From Mermis nigrescens (lineage: Eukaryota > Nematoda > Enoplea > Mermithida > Mermithidae), in the NCBI GenBank assembly GCA_036768485.1, contig JAVLUZ010000417.1, positions 248,001-312,000 on the forward strand: DNA of 64,000 nt, given 5' to 3'. Under the pieces are notes generated by a model, which saw only the letters and a program-made list of their open reading frames with translations, made no database searches and was not told the DNA's origin. Shown here in pieces: positions 38,001-46,716 of the stretch. The translations under genes and the position numbers were made by a program. Within the stretch, counting starts at the first letter, position 1, and every line of letters starts with the position of its first letter.

Positions 38001-38809
38001 GTGTCGACTTTATTGCTTTCTGTATGTATATTTACGACACCTAATTTTATGTTGGGGTATAAGCAAATGCTAGATGAAGTAGGATTCATTATTTGAATAG
38101 GAATCATGCCATTTGGCAACACAGTGCATATAGAATGAGCTAAATAGAGGTTTCTTTTGTCCTGTGTTCCATTTGGAATGAAAATAACGGTGTCAGTCGG
38201 TTTATAATTTTGCGATATTCTTCCATAGATAGTTTGTATAGAACGCGGAGGCACTATTTCATGCTCAATTATTGTTACATTGCTTCGATTTTCTGGGGAA
38301 TTATAATACATACCTTCACATGGGATATATAATTCTCGAAACCTTATTGTTGCTTTTTTCCAGTTTAGCTGTATGTTATTAAATTTTGATAGAAAATTGG
38401 TTCCCAAAATAAGATCTGACGAACAGTTTGGTTGTATATAAACTAAGACTGTTTCATTTACATCGTGAAATGCTATTGAAATTATAACCGATCCTATGAT
38501 TGGTATTTCTTGTCCATTAGCAGCTATTGGCCGTACAAAAGTTCCATAAATATTCAAATTAGGGATTCTTTCAGCAATTTTTTGATCTAAGAGAGAAAAT
38601 ACTGCCCCAGTATCAATGAGGGCTGTGACTTCAATGCAGTTGTTGAGAATCACTTTAATGTGAGGGGTTCGTTTAGGAATCTGACTTACGGCGGCAACAG
38701 TAACGTTAGAATCATCAATATTTTGTTTTTCTGAATTTTTAGTCCAAAAGACCTTTTTTCTCGAATTTTTTGACATTGATTTATTTTTTGAATTATGACA
38801 TTTTGTTTT
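35051..38809 (-). CDS. pol: pol: protease, reverse transcriptase, RNase H, integrase (3' part of the 2252-codon frame)
   Basis: Residue numbers are those of the whole frame opening with ATG at 41809. An aspartic protease carries DTG at 1066-1068, with ILGTNFL at 1134-1140. The RT has KKDGTHRMCIDFRSIN at 1386-1401, LPFGLCNAP at 1463-1471 and catalytic YLDD at 1493-1496. RNase H has TDAS at 1641, E1682 and D1709. The integrase has a His-His/Cys-Cys finger (H1857, H1864, C1894, C1897) and catalytic D1926, D1986 and E2022 with 35 residues between the last two. The C terminus ends YNLRSRHV. All motifs are intact with no internal stop. There is no chromodomain. The boundary with the preceding envelope tail is arbitrary, because the frame is continuous and no ATG lies close to the protease except at 1012. 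Translation presumably needs the gag frameshift, with or without splicing. Confidence 0.95.
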   Translation of the reverse strand, partial: KTKCHNSKNKSMSKNSRKKVFWTKNSEKQNIDDSNVTVAAVSQIPKRTPHIKVILNNCIEVTALIDTGAVFSLLDQKIAERIPNLNIYGTFVRPIAANGQEIPIIGSVIISIAFHDVNETVLVYIQPNCSSDLILGTNFLSKFNNIQLNWKKATIRFRELYIPCEGMYYNSPENRSNVTIIEHEIVPPRSIQTIYGRISQNYKPTDTVIFIPNGTQDKRNLYLAHSICTVLPNGMIPIQIMNPTSSSICLYPNIKLGVVNIHTESNKVDTLMENDSNVLAIENIEQWIRQNADISPDLSEREREEIINVLIKFPSLYAIGEMDVGRTGLIEHEIDTAENDPIRKHPFRTSPKEKEIIMNEVKTLESKGIIRPSTSPWSTNVVLVRKKDGTHRMCIDFRSINDVTKKNVYPLPRIDDILDTLNGMKYFTTLDQSNAYYTIPITETDKEKTAFNTPIGLYEFNYLPFGLCNAPASFSRLMDIVLSGLQWSICLVYLDDILIFAQNHDEMIQRTNTLLERLNNGKIKLKLTKCKFSYNETTYLGYKISEKGILPDEKKVEAVKAMPRPTNVKETKSFLGLISYYRKFISNCSKIAEPLTKLLRKGNQFQWKDDQESAYQILKEKLIQAPILSHPDFTRPFILQTDASYTGIGAVLSQIGKDELEHPIAFASRSLRGAEKNYSVTELETLAVVEFVKYFRPYLYQQEVMIETDHTAVKSILEKPNPSSRIARWGIALAGTKINVVPRKGTKNQNADTLSRLINPQENIYYDVDENELKFNESFTPEINTMQLELKQGDPSYPNIEMGKLQYEDPELQKYFPPNELDEKFILENGSLFKVDEHIKRIVVPDSLKKFIIYTHHDDEFAGHFAARKTIDLIAKKYYWKNMNQEIREYCKTCNICQKNKSTRLKVAADIQPIPCLGPFERIAVDCVGPLNITESGNRFIVVFIDYFTKYIEAFATPNITAETIAKIFVTQICCRHGAPQILQSDRGSDFTSKLMEEITKLFETRKIHTTAYHPMANGEVERANQTLITRIRMYMNKNQIDWDEHLPYAVFATNIHDNETTGASPFMLIYGRIPKLPIDAVLNYNKPFYLVDTETYEQEVKKHFSEALTKVQNQIEISQAKYQKTRNVKARNVNYQPGDWILLENESTKRGIPKKLLPTYTGPYQIKEVKYPNIDINVGNGRIQPVHVNRTKLFKVRPEDQKADKETERIDEDFQDLDDGYTGRHIKKMRVDNEDRVTGPTHDYNLRSRHV

Positions 38810-40618
38810 TGGTTCATTATGTTTTAAAAGGTTCCAAAGCGTGTTTCCAATGGACTCAATGGGTGGAGAACTCGAAGTAGTGGGCAAAACAGAGGTGTAA
38901 ATTCTCGAACGTTTCCGAATTATATATAAATATGCAAAATACCCAATTACTGCGGTCACAAGAATCAATAAAATTAAATTGATTAAAAGTTGGATAGGTC
39001 CTTTCAATAAAGTTCTGAAATTTGAGGTAAAACTAGATTGAGTTCCAGTAAATAAGTGTTCTAGGGCATTTCCAGCCCCTTCTAATGTATTTTTGATTCC
39101 AATTCCGACTCCTGCTAATGTGTCATAAAGTGCCCCGGGTTGGAGGGCCATCTGTGATGTATATTGTATCAGACGATTTATAGTTTTCTCTAGATGTTCA
39201 GTTTTATATAAATAATTTCGGAAAAGGCCAAAAGTGGGTTGACCAGCAGCTAAGCGATCATGGAAAACAGCCGGTGTATTAAATTGAAAGAGGGAGGTAG
39301 TGTCTTTCCAGTTTAGTTCGACAGGAATTTCACTAACATGAATCATTCCCATATTAGTTATCCATTTATCTTTATAACGGAAAATTTCAATTTTTTTATG
39401 TAAACAATTTACCGTTTCCGAAAAATGCACTAGATCAGATCCACCAGGTAAAACAAACCATACTTCCTTTTCATATTCTACCGGGAGATATTTATAGCAT
39501 GTATCATTGATTTTATGGTCCATATAAATTTTAGTCGCATTAATTTTTTTACATCCCCATATAGTCAAGGCCTGGCCGGTAAAATCGGCCACTATATCTG
39601 TACGTTGAAAGAAAGCTCGGGCTCCTACTGTTGGGTCAATATATAATAATTGCCAAATAACGTCCATATGTCTTTGGAGACTATGACAAAGTTCGATCCA
39701 AATTCTTCGAAAATTAGATATTTCTTCTTGGAGAAGCCTTAATTCTAAATAGTTCAATTTTAAATTAACTGGGTCAAAATCAATTTGAGCGACCTTTTTA
39801 TAAATTTTTGGTACACTTGGGCTCCGTAAGGGTTCCATTTGGGCTATTTGAACTATTACTCCTTGCTCTGAACTGTATACATCTAACAAATCACTACACT
39901 TTGTATATTTTTCTTTTATTATAAACGCACTCTGCAATTCATCTATTACTACATAAGGATAACTTAAAAGTCCATTATAGGTGCCATGGGAAGTATATGG
40001 ACAAATTTCTTGAAATATTTCGCCATTCCAAATAAAAGTGCTTTCCAAATTTTTGCATTTTCCATAAATAGGTCTACATGAACTTAAATCACCAAGATCA
40101 GATATAAGATTATCTCCGTCCCAACTGGCTACTTGGCCTTCTTCAATTACAAAATTTGAAACTGATGTACATACGTCACGGCAACACCACGAAAATCGAA
40201 TATTTAGGGTTAAATCAGTGGTCAAAAATCCATGGGGATCTCTGATTAATTTATGATTCATATAATTTTTCTTATCGTAAGAATCTTTACAAGCATCATA
40301 GGGTACAGGCGTAATAGTACTTTGATCAGAAATTATTCCTTTTGAGCCGAAAAATCCCATATTAGTACAAACAATTCGGGAAACTATCATACATTTTATG
40401 GCAGGAGTGTTTTTAGGTTGAACGCGAGGTATAAATACGGTAACATTTTTCTTGATTGGTTTACTTAGGGCTCCTCCGGGTAAGGTGCAACGAACAGAAC
40501 GGGGTAAACTAACGGGATGACCGCTTCTACTTGTTCCGCAGATTTGAAATTCCCCTTCCCCAAGTGCTGTGGGTGCATAACACATAAAAACACATAGCAA
40601 CAATGTGATGACTATCAT
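38810..40618 (-). CDS. env: Envelope-like membrane glycoprotein, located upstream of pol
   Basis: Residues 398-1000 of the continuous frame. M398 starts MIVITLLLCVFMCYAPTALG, a strong signal peptide. An ectodomain of about 540 residues follows, with paired cysteines (for example C424, C441, C473, C481, C542, C543, C547, C578, C585, C603, C638, C707, C753, C771, C802) and N-x-S/T sites. An amphipathic and Gly-rich region (about 884-916) leads to a transmembrane helix at 939-963 (LLINLILLILVTAVIGYFAY) and then a basic RKR stop-transfer. Segment 687-753, a long helix followed by DPTVGARAFF and ending ALTIWGC, reminds me of the central-helix region of class III (gB-like) fusion proteins; that is recognition by eye only. 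A chuvirus-like or other arthropod-virus origin is an alternative. No clear furin site is visible. Its C terminus runs without a stop into protease. Confidence 0.8.
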
Positions 40619-41215
40619 AAAATTAACTGCACTCTTTCCTTTAATTCGCTTTTCCACCTTAGCATTACGATTCGTTGTCTGATAGGTCTGCAAATGCACA
40701 GAACATAAACTTCTATTCATCACAAATAATTGGGGAAACGAAAATTGAAATGTGGGAAAAAAATTAGCTTGTTGACTTTGGGAAAATAATTTTCTCAATG
40801 GAAAAAGATGCAGATTGGCAATATTTTTGGAGAATGAATAAAATAAATTTATAATTTGTTCATAGCAGCTGTGGCTAATAGATTCAAGCAAAATATAATG
40901 TTTTAATTTAACTTTGATAACTTTTAAATCCAGACGCATATAATAAAAGCAATGGCGAGTCAATAAACACATTTCAAAAATATATGCATAAATAAAGGAA
41001 TACAACTCAATAATAATAGATTTAAAATTATTTTTGAATTCTGAAAGTTTATCAATTTGCATAATACAACATAAGTGCAAATAGATATTTGATATCTTGT
41101 TCGTTATATAATTCAATGTAAGGCTTTTGTGATTTCTAATAGATTTTATAAAGAATAATTTAGTCGTAAAAGTAAAAACTAAAAAAATAATTATCAGTAA
41201 AGAAAATGGTTCACC
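40619..41215 (-). other. AT-rich hydrophobic stretch between accessory segment and env (probable intron-like spacer)
   Basis: Residues 199-397 of the continuous frame are dominated by Ile, Leu, Phe, Tyr, Lys and Asn with no domain, the composition of translated AT-rich non-coding DNA. A TCAG/GTGAAC donor-like site lies at its 5' edge (41215/41214) and a GCATTTGCAG acceptor-like site near its 3' edge (exon would start at 40687, 69 nt before the env ATG). Yet it keeps an open frame for about 200 codons. Confidence 0.5.
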
Positions 41216-42105
41216 TGAATATTCGTGGCGGTCCCATTTAGTGCTCGTTGATGGCGTTTCCTCATCCTTCTTCATGCCGTCACGGTCATATTCTTCGACG
41301 GATGACTTTTCTTTCTTTTCCAATTTGGGTATTTTTACGACGGGCGGCATGCTTGCTGGACGGCAACGCTTGCGACTAGCCGTTGTCTCATATTCAGCCT
41401 GATTTCCGTGTACTGGGCAAGTTGTGCATGTGCATGGGGAGCGAACTTCAAAATCGAATAATGATCGAATAGGATTCGAATTCGGCCAGCCTAAAACATT
41501 CATATTAGGTGAATGCAGCACATTCCAGCGGCCCTCAAATTCGTTTTCAACGGCGGACATATATGAATCAGTCTCCGGTTCTAAATTTAAATTATTTAAT
41601 GGTTGTCCAGCCGAAATGGTCGAATCGATAGGATAACCATTATGGCCCCATAAAACTAGAGCCGGATAACCTTGCGGATCATTGTGGCCGCACGTATAGC
41701 CATCATTTTCTTCATCACTCGAACTATTCAAATCGGGAGATATGATTTCTGGCTCTCGAAAAACGTCGTCCAAATAGTTGTTGATGTCGTTGATTCTCTG
41801 CTCATACATAAATTCATCTCGGTTCGTTGGAGCCTCTCTATCAGCGAAATCGCGCCGTAGGCCTGGAGCTAGGCCATCGATTTGAAATGATTCAGTGGGT
41901 GTTGGAGATGGAGAACGAGAATGAAATGGGGGCTCGCCTTGATTTAAATTTTCTAAATTTGTGCCAGAAAACTTCGGCGGCGGTGAGGCAGGGCTGTCAG
42001 GGATGGCATTTGACGAGTCTGTGGTTGGACAGGATATAACATTTACTTGAGTATTTATTTGAGTATCAGGAATAATGGGGGTAGAAGTGCTTCGTCTTCT
42101 ACATC
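41216..42105 (-). CDS. Accessory segment in -1 frame after gag: acidic, Cys-rich, basic patch
   Basis: The frame is open from the gag slippery site (42106-42112) through the first ATG at 41809 to about 41216, nearly 300 residues. The part before the ATG is Pro/Ser-rich with an RSPSPTPTES stretch. After the ATG come an acidic region (SDEENDGYTC), an unusual Cys cluster (SPCTCTTCPVHG, residues 124-135) and a basic stretch (RKRCR, then KIPKLEKKEK) that could be a nuclear signal. I recognise no family. Position suggests a Gag-Pol linker or, if started at 41809, a separate regulatory protein. Confidence 0.6.
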
Positions 42106-43746
42106 CAAAAAACTCAAATTTCCAGGAGGTTCATCATTATGATTTTCTGCAGTAATATAATGATTTATTTTCCTTTTAGATTCATCAAGATTTGGAGAAA
42201 ATCGTACGGTTCGATTGTTTTTTAATGTAGAATCAGCAGATTTAACTCGATCGTTTATGGGGGTAGTAATTTGAGGAACCACATCATTTCTGCCCGTATT
42301 ATATGCACGATTATTATTCCTATTTCCATGTATAATCTGTGCATTATAAACATTACTATTTCTTTGCGACAAATTATCTCTATTACCGATAGAATTACTA
42401 TTACGATTATTAAAATTTTGATAATCTCTACGATTTCTATAAGAATTATTAATATTACCATTTCGAGTTATCGGGCAATCGCGGGGATAATGTTGGCCTG
42501 ATTCGCCACATTTAAAGCAAGTGATGTGCGGTCCAATTGGCCGCACACGATTCGCATAACACACATCTGCAGTGTGATTCCGACGGCCGCATCGCCAGCA
42601 GGTTGGAGAACCAATACTTTTCGATAACATATTTTTAATTTGTTGTAATTCTTTTTCCATGGCTATCCGATCTATAGATGGTGAGATAGATAAATTATAC
42701 GCATGAGAGCTTATGGGTGGAACGGGATATTCTTGTATGGACTCCCGAAAAATTTGCTGCTCAGTATACGTAGCTCTTTTTATTGCATCAGCAAGAGTAG
42801 AAAATTCTTGATATTTTATTCCTTCATAAATTTTCGGATTTAATCCTCGTATAAAAATTGGTTTTATGATAGATTCACGATTATTTTCCGAAAGTTGGGG
42901 GTAAGCAGATCTTGCCAATTTCTTTAATCTCTCGGAAAATTCCAAAACGGCTTCAGTTTTCCGTTGCCTTGCGTCGTATATCATTCCTTGGTATATATCA
43001 GAATCCCGGCCCTCCGGAAATTGCTCCTTTAGTGCTTCTATTAACTCTGCATACGTTGGTTCACGAAGAGTTTTAAGTACATTAGATAAGGTTGCTAAAG
43101 CGGTTCCGGTCAGGTTGGACTCCAGGAATGCTAATTTATAGGCAGTATCGGCATTTGAGACTCCTTGAAGAGTCAAATATTTCTCATATTTTTCCAGCCA
43201 ATCTCGAAAAGATTCTCCAAACGCACCAGAAAAAGGTTTTGGAGGTCTACTGCTGATAAGGGTGCCTAACCGTAAAAGAGGGTCTCCTATGATACCTGGG
43301 GGTTGATTACCATCCCTTACAGTTTCTCTGAGCTGTTTCACTTCTTCAGTTAGAGGTTCGGCAAAGCCTTCAAAAGCTTTTTTTAAAGCAGCCTCAAGTT
43401 GAGCTGGATCGGTAACCATACTTCTTGTCACTGGTCTACCAGATTTTTGTATTAAAAATTCTTTAAAAGGTTTTAACGAACTTTCTGGAAAAACGCTGGT
43501 TTTTTGTAAAATTTCTGTGGCTTGAAAAGAATCAGTGGGTATGAAACCTTGTTGGGACGTACAAGGTGTCTCAGAAAACAATCTAGATCTGCGAGGAGGA
43601 ACGGGAGGTCGAGTCTCTGCCCTGGGGGTACTGTGAGCTCTTGGGGTACGAAAAGTACTTTGAAAAAGTGAGTTAAGAAAATTTTGATGAGCGTCAAGAG
43701 TACTTTCGAAAGCTTCAAGAGCTTCAGACTGCGATAAATGTTCCAA
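42055..43746 (-). CDS. gag: gag: capsid and nucleocapsid polyprotein
   Basis: Open frame of 563 codons when counted from a TTG at 43746. Residues about 155-335 match the Ty3/gypsy capsid pattern (PPKPFSGAFGESFRDWLEKY, then TGTALATLSNV and FIRGLNPKIYEGI). Two zinc knuckles follow: CWRCGRRNHTADVC (383-396, canonical C-x2-C-x4-H-x4-C) and CFKCGESGQHYPRDC (410-424, with five residues instead of four before His). The C-terminal tail is Asn/Arg-rich. There is no in-frame ATG before residue 110: upstream the frame stays open to about 43827, where a TAG lies, without an ATG. Real initiation is therefore unclear (non-AUG start, splicing or a mutation). The stop is TAA at 42055-42057. Confidence 0.9.
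   Translation of the reverse strand: MEHLSQSEALEAFESTLDAHQNFLNSLFQSTFRTPRAHSTPRAETRPPVPPRRSRLFSETPCTSQQGFIPTDSFQATEILQKTSVFPESSLKPFKEFLIQKSGRPVTRSMVTDPAQLEAALKKAFEGFAEPLTEEVKQLRETVRDGNQPPGIIGDPLLRLGTLISSRPPKPFSGAFGESFRDWLEKYEKYLTLQGVSNADTAYKLAFLESNLTGTALATLSNVLKTLREPTYAELIEALKEQFPEGRDSDIYQGMIYDARQRKTEAVLEFSERLKKLARSAYPQLSENNRESIIKPIFIRGLNPKIYEGIKYQEFSTLADAIKRATYTEQQIFRESIQEYPVPPISSHAYNLSISPSIDRIAMEKELQQIKNMLSKSIGSPTCWRCGRRNHTADVCYANRVRPIGPHITCFKCGESGQHYPRDCPITRNGNINNSYRNRRDYQNFNNRNSNSIGNRDNLSQRNSNVYNAQIIHGNRNNNRAYNTGRNDVVPQITTPINDRVKSADSTLKNNRTVRFSPNLDESKRKINHYITAENHNDEPPGNLSFLDVEDEALLPPLFLILK
42106..42112 (-). promoter_or_regulatory. Candidate -1 ribosomal frameshift site T TTT TTG
   Basis: In the gag frame the heptamer spans the last base of AGT, then TTT, then TTG: an X-XXY-YYZ arrangement. 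The downstream frame lies exactly in the -1 phase and is open from before this site to the pol stop. The gag stop is 49 nt further on. I did not identify a definite pseudoknot or stem downstream. Confidence 0.7.
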
Positions 43747-43769
43747 ATTATCTTCACTTTCACTAATTT

Positions 43770-43900
43770 TATCGTCAGAATTAATAGATTCCGTATTACT
43801 CTGATTAGAATCTATTTTGAAAATTCGTTCTAATAAATTTTGTTAAATAGATTCCGTATAACTCTGATTAGAATCTATTTGAGAAATTCGCTTTATTATT
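43770..43900 (-). repeat. Imperfect duplication of about 65 bp in the retroelement leader
   Basis: AGATTCTAATCAGAGTTATACGGAATCT-like sequence occurs twice (each part under 65 bp apart) just upstream of gag. It lies where an initiator ATG would be expected and may explain the lack of one. Confidence 0.65.
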
Positions 43901-44530
43901 TTAACTTTATTTTTCACGCTTCCAATTTCAATTTCGCGTTTTTACGCTTTATAATTAATAATAAACAAAGGTTTACTGAAGACCTGGCCAGTATCTATCA
44001 GCAAAAATAATATAAGGGTACCCAACGGTGCTATGTATAGTCACCGCCACGCGCGCTCAAAGGAAAAAAATTACGGAAAACCTTTCAAATATAATTTATT
44101 CAATTGTGTTTTCACCTCGTTTCTAGAACGTAAGGATATATCCACAAGGTCGTATTTTCACCTCATAATTTACGTAGGAATATATCTACGACAGTGTTAC
44201 TTCGTTGCGTGATTTCCTTAGCCCCTAATAAGGACTCCACAACTTATTAACACCAAATTCGATAAATTCCTAATAATATGTATAAATTTAGGAATTTACG
44301 CCGTAATTTTTTAAAGGGAAGACGTGGTTAGAAGGTAAAACATATAAAACTTCCAGGGGATTAAATAAATTCCACTATGTTTTTCGAAGCTAAAAGCGAA
44401 TAAATTTCTTATTAATTTTATGGATTTCCTCGCAGTCAATAATTAATTTATTACTAATAAGTATTTTAATTATGGGGGTTCAAAAGATAATCCAATATTT
44501 TTAAGCCATTTTTTTCAAGATAGAACGGAC

Positions 44531-44549
44531 AATCCCACCGCTGCCACCA
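44531..44549 (-). promoter_or_regulatory. Primer-binding site, complementary to a leucine tRNA
   Basis: On the element strand TGGTGGCAGCGGTGGGATT begins 7 nt after the 5' LTR. It is the complement of a tRNA 3' end reading AATCCCACCGCTGCCA plus CCA, which I recognise as the AAG/UAG-type tRNA-Leu acceptor and T-stem. Confidence 0.85.
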
Positions 44550-44556
44550 CAATTAA

Positions 44557-45688
44557 TGTCACGTTACGTACTGCGTTAATTATCATAATATTTGGGGGTG
44601 ATTTTATTGTTAAATCATTCACAGCAAAAAAGTATAATATGCAGCTATTAACTAATTAAACTTACAGTGCGTAAGATAAATTCAAAAAAACAACGCAGAC
44701 GATGACACGCGACGATAAGCGGGATTCTTAAAATGTCCGAAGCCGAAAGCGGCTATACAGCGTTATTAGAATAATTAATTCCGAATAAATACAATTAACG
44801 ACGCAGATGGAATTAGGTCAACGGATAAACTGAGCGCTTATCTATGGTGATATAAGTTTTTATATTTTTTGTCTTGGGGGTGTGATTAGCTAACACGTGA
44901 CTTTTCCTATTGGCTGTTCATTAGCTAGATTTTCAGATTCTAGATTATGATTGGTGGTTTTAAAATAGGCCAGTGAATTGCGTCATTGATATCCATATTT
45001 TGTTCATCATGTAGATTATATGCAAATTCCTTTCTGGGCCCAAAATTCACATACTTTCAACATAATTCTATTTATTTTATGTAATAACAGGTGTTGTCTG
45101 GTATTAGTGCGTATTTTGTATTGAATTCAATGGATATTACGGGGGTTTCTTAGGGTTCAAAAGAATTAAATATACTTTGAGTGGGACTATGTAGATTTTG
45201 CGGAGGGTCATGTGTTTCGAAGGAAATGTATATACTTTTCATAAGGTCTGTGTAGTTTTTATGTGAGGTTTCGTCTTTTTCAGGAAATTAGTATATTTTG
45301 TAAGTAGGTCCTGTTGATTTAATATGAAAACAATTGCTACTCGATTAAAGGAGTATATTTTGAATGTATTCACGTGGATTTGATAGAAGATTAGCCTGGG
45401 TGGCTGTTTGGGGTCATCTGGCGCTCTTAACCATAGGTGTATGGATTAAAGATAAATAACATCAAGTGATTTGATTGATACTTAAATTCCAGACCGAAAC
45501 TAAAAAAAAGACGAAGCAATAAATATAATTTTGACATTTAAAAATAAAAATTTAGTATACTTGCGTGGTTAAGATACTTACATGATATAAAATTTAAATA
45601 AACGCGAAAACACGCATTTTAACAAAAAACTACTAAAAATTGAGTTTTCCAAATTAAATAAAACTGCAAATTTTCGCTTTTCGTGACA
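44557..45688 (-). repeat. 5' LTR of the retroelement (1132 bp)
   Basis: Begins TGTCACG and ends CGTGACA on either strand (7-bp inverted termini). A TATAAAAAC box lies at 44864-44856 and an AATAAA signal at 44608-44603, giving a plausible U3-R-U5 layout with transcription starting near 44830. Confidence 0.93.
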
Positions 45689-46159
45689 AAAGATTTTTGG
45701 GAGGACAAGAACTGCAAAAAAAGTTTTGAAATTCGCAAAAAGTTTCGGCGGTTCGCACCGAAACGAGTAGTTGTGTGTCCTATATATCTTTTTAATGTCA
45801 GAAATTGCGTTTCGAAAGGAAAAATGACAAATTTTATGGCGCTTCGCGCCGTTTTGAGACGATTATTAGTGATTTTTGCCATCAGAAACCCAGAAATTAG
45901 CTAAAATACACTACCAAAGGTCGAACAACTCTGTTTTTGCCACACTAAAATCGCTACTGTACCATATTGGACTCAAAAATTTGTATGTACAAAATGTACA
46001 AAGACTTTTAGGGAACATCTTTGTACATGTGCAAACGGACCTTGTACAAAAAAACACTGATTGCAGTAGATTTTTAGTGCTTTATTTTTTAAAGGTTTAA
46101 TCTCGTTTTCTATCTATAAATTTTTTTATTGTAGTCGATCTGAAGTCCCGCTCGCGTAG

Positions 46160-46323
46160 CGCGTCATCAAAGCGGTCGCGTAGCAATGATCGCGACGCAA
46201 AGGGCAAGGACGACGCGAAACGCAGTCGCAGCCGCAGCCGCTCGGCCCACAGCGACGCTGACCGCAAACGTCGTCGCGCTTCGTCGTCTGGCTCTCGCAG
46301 CCCCGTCGCTGCGGAAAATGGTC
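46160..46323 (+). CDS. B52: SR splicing factor RS-domain exon (boundaries uncertain)
   Basis: The frame reads SASSKRSRSND, then KRSRSRSRSAHSDAD and ASSSGSRSPVAAENG: an Arg/Ser-rich tail. The strongest acceptor is TTTTTTTATTGTAG at 46134, but an exon from 46135 joined to the exon ending at 33192 hits a TAG after a few codons. Starting at 46160, after CGCGTAG, is phase-compatible and gives SRSASSKRSRS. Either this weaker acceptor is used or a further exon with a length of 3n+2 lies between, possibly hidden by the repeats. A GTAAGG donor follows at 46324; unspliced, the frame ends at a TAG around 46371. Confidence 0.7.
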
Positions 46324-46449
46324 GTAAGGATGTGGGTTTGATTGTTATTCAGTCATTTATTTATCTTTAGCGTCCAGCCTATCTGATGGGACTTATAAAT
46401 CAAAATTAAATGGTTATTGATTTATGAACGAAGGAAATGGAATGGCTAC

Positions 46450-46716
46450 AATACGTGGGTGGCACCAAAATTCTGGGGGCTGCAAGATTTTTCAAAGGTC
46501 TCAAAAATGGCCCTAAAAATAGTGGTTTGGCAAAAAAACACCATTTTTCAACGCGTCCCATCAAGCACTATCCATTGGCATCAAAAAATTGCTAAAAAAA
46601 CCAAACAAAATGTTCAAAATTGAATTATGTGGGGTATTTTGGATTCTCGGGGGTATTTAGGTTACCCGAGGGGGGTGTGGGATGGCGTACCCCCAAATCC
46701 CTCACGCCCAGGTGTG
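46450..46716 (+). repeat. Family C hAT-type MITE with exact 8-bp duplication
   Basis: Starts AATACGTGGGTGGCACC, ends CGCCCAGGTGTG, and is flanked by ATGGCTAC at 46442-46449 and 46717-46724. Internal sequence collinear with the copy at 24305. Confidence 0.88.

Larger units (their letters stand above)
33886..45688 (-). mobile_element. Full-length Ty3/gypsy-type endogenous retrovirus with env between gag and pol
   Basis: Minus-strand element of 11.8 kb: 5' LTR, tRNA-Leu primer site, gag, a -1-phase 2252-codon frame holding an accessory segment, an envelope-like glycoprotein and protease-RT-RNaseH-integrase, a polypurine tract and 3' LTR. AAAG is duplicated at both edges (33882-33885 and 45689-45692). 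The gag zinc knuckles, DTG protease, YLDD polymerase and D,D(35)E integrase are typical of Metaviridae. Open frames and near-identical LTRs indicate a very recent insertion. It sits antisense within the SR gene. The gene order is the unusual point: known envelope-bearing gypsy elements (errantiviruses) carry env downstream of pol. Confidence 0.95.
33807..46059. repeat. Family A hAT-type MITE, copy 3, split by an LTR retroelement
   Basis: The left part (33807-33885) starts CACGGTTTTTTTTGTA and the right part (45689-46059) ends ACAAAAAAACACTG. The octamer ATTGCAGT flanks both outer ends exactly (33799-33806 and 46060-46067). The two parts join smoothly into a family A sequence once the 11.8-kb LTR element and one AAAG are removed. 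Confidence 0.9.
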
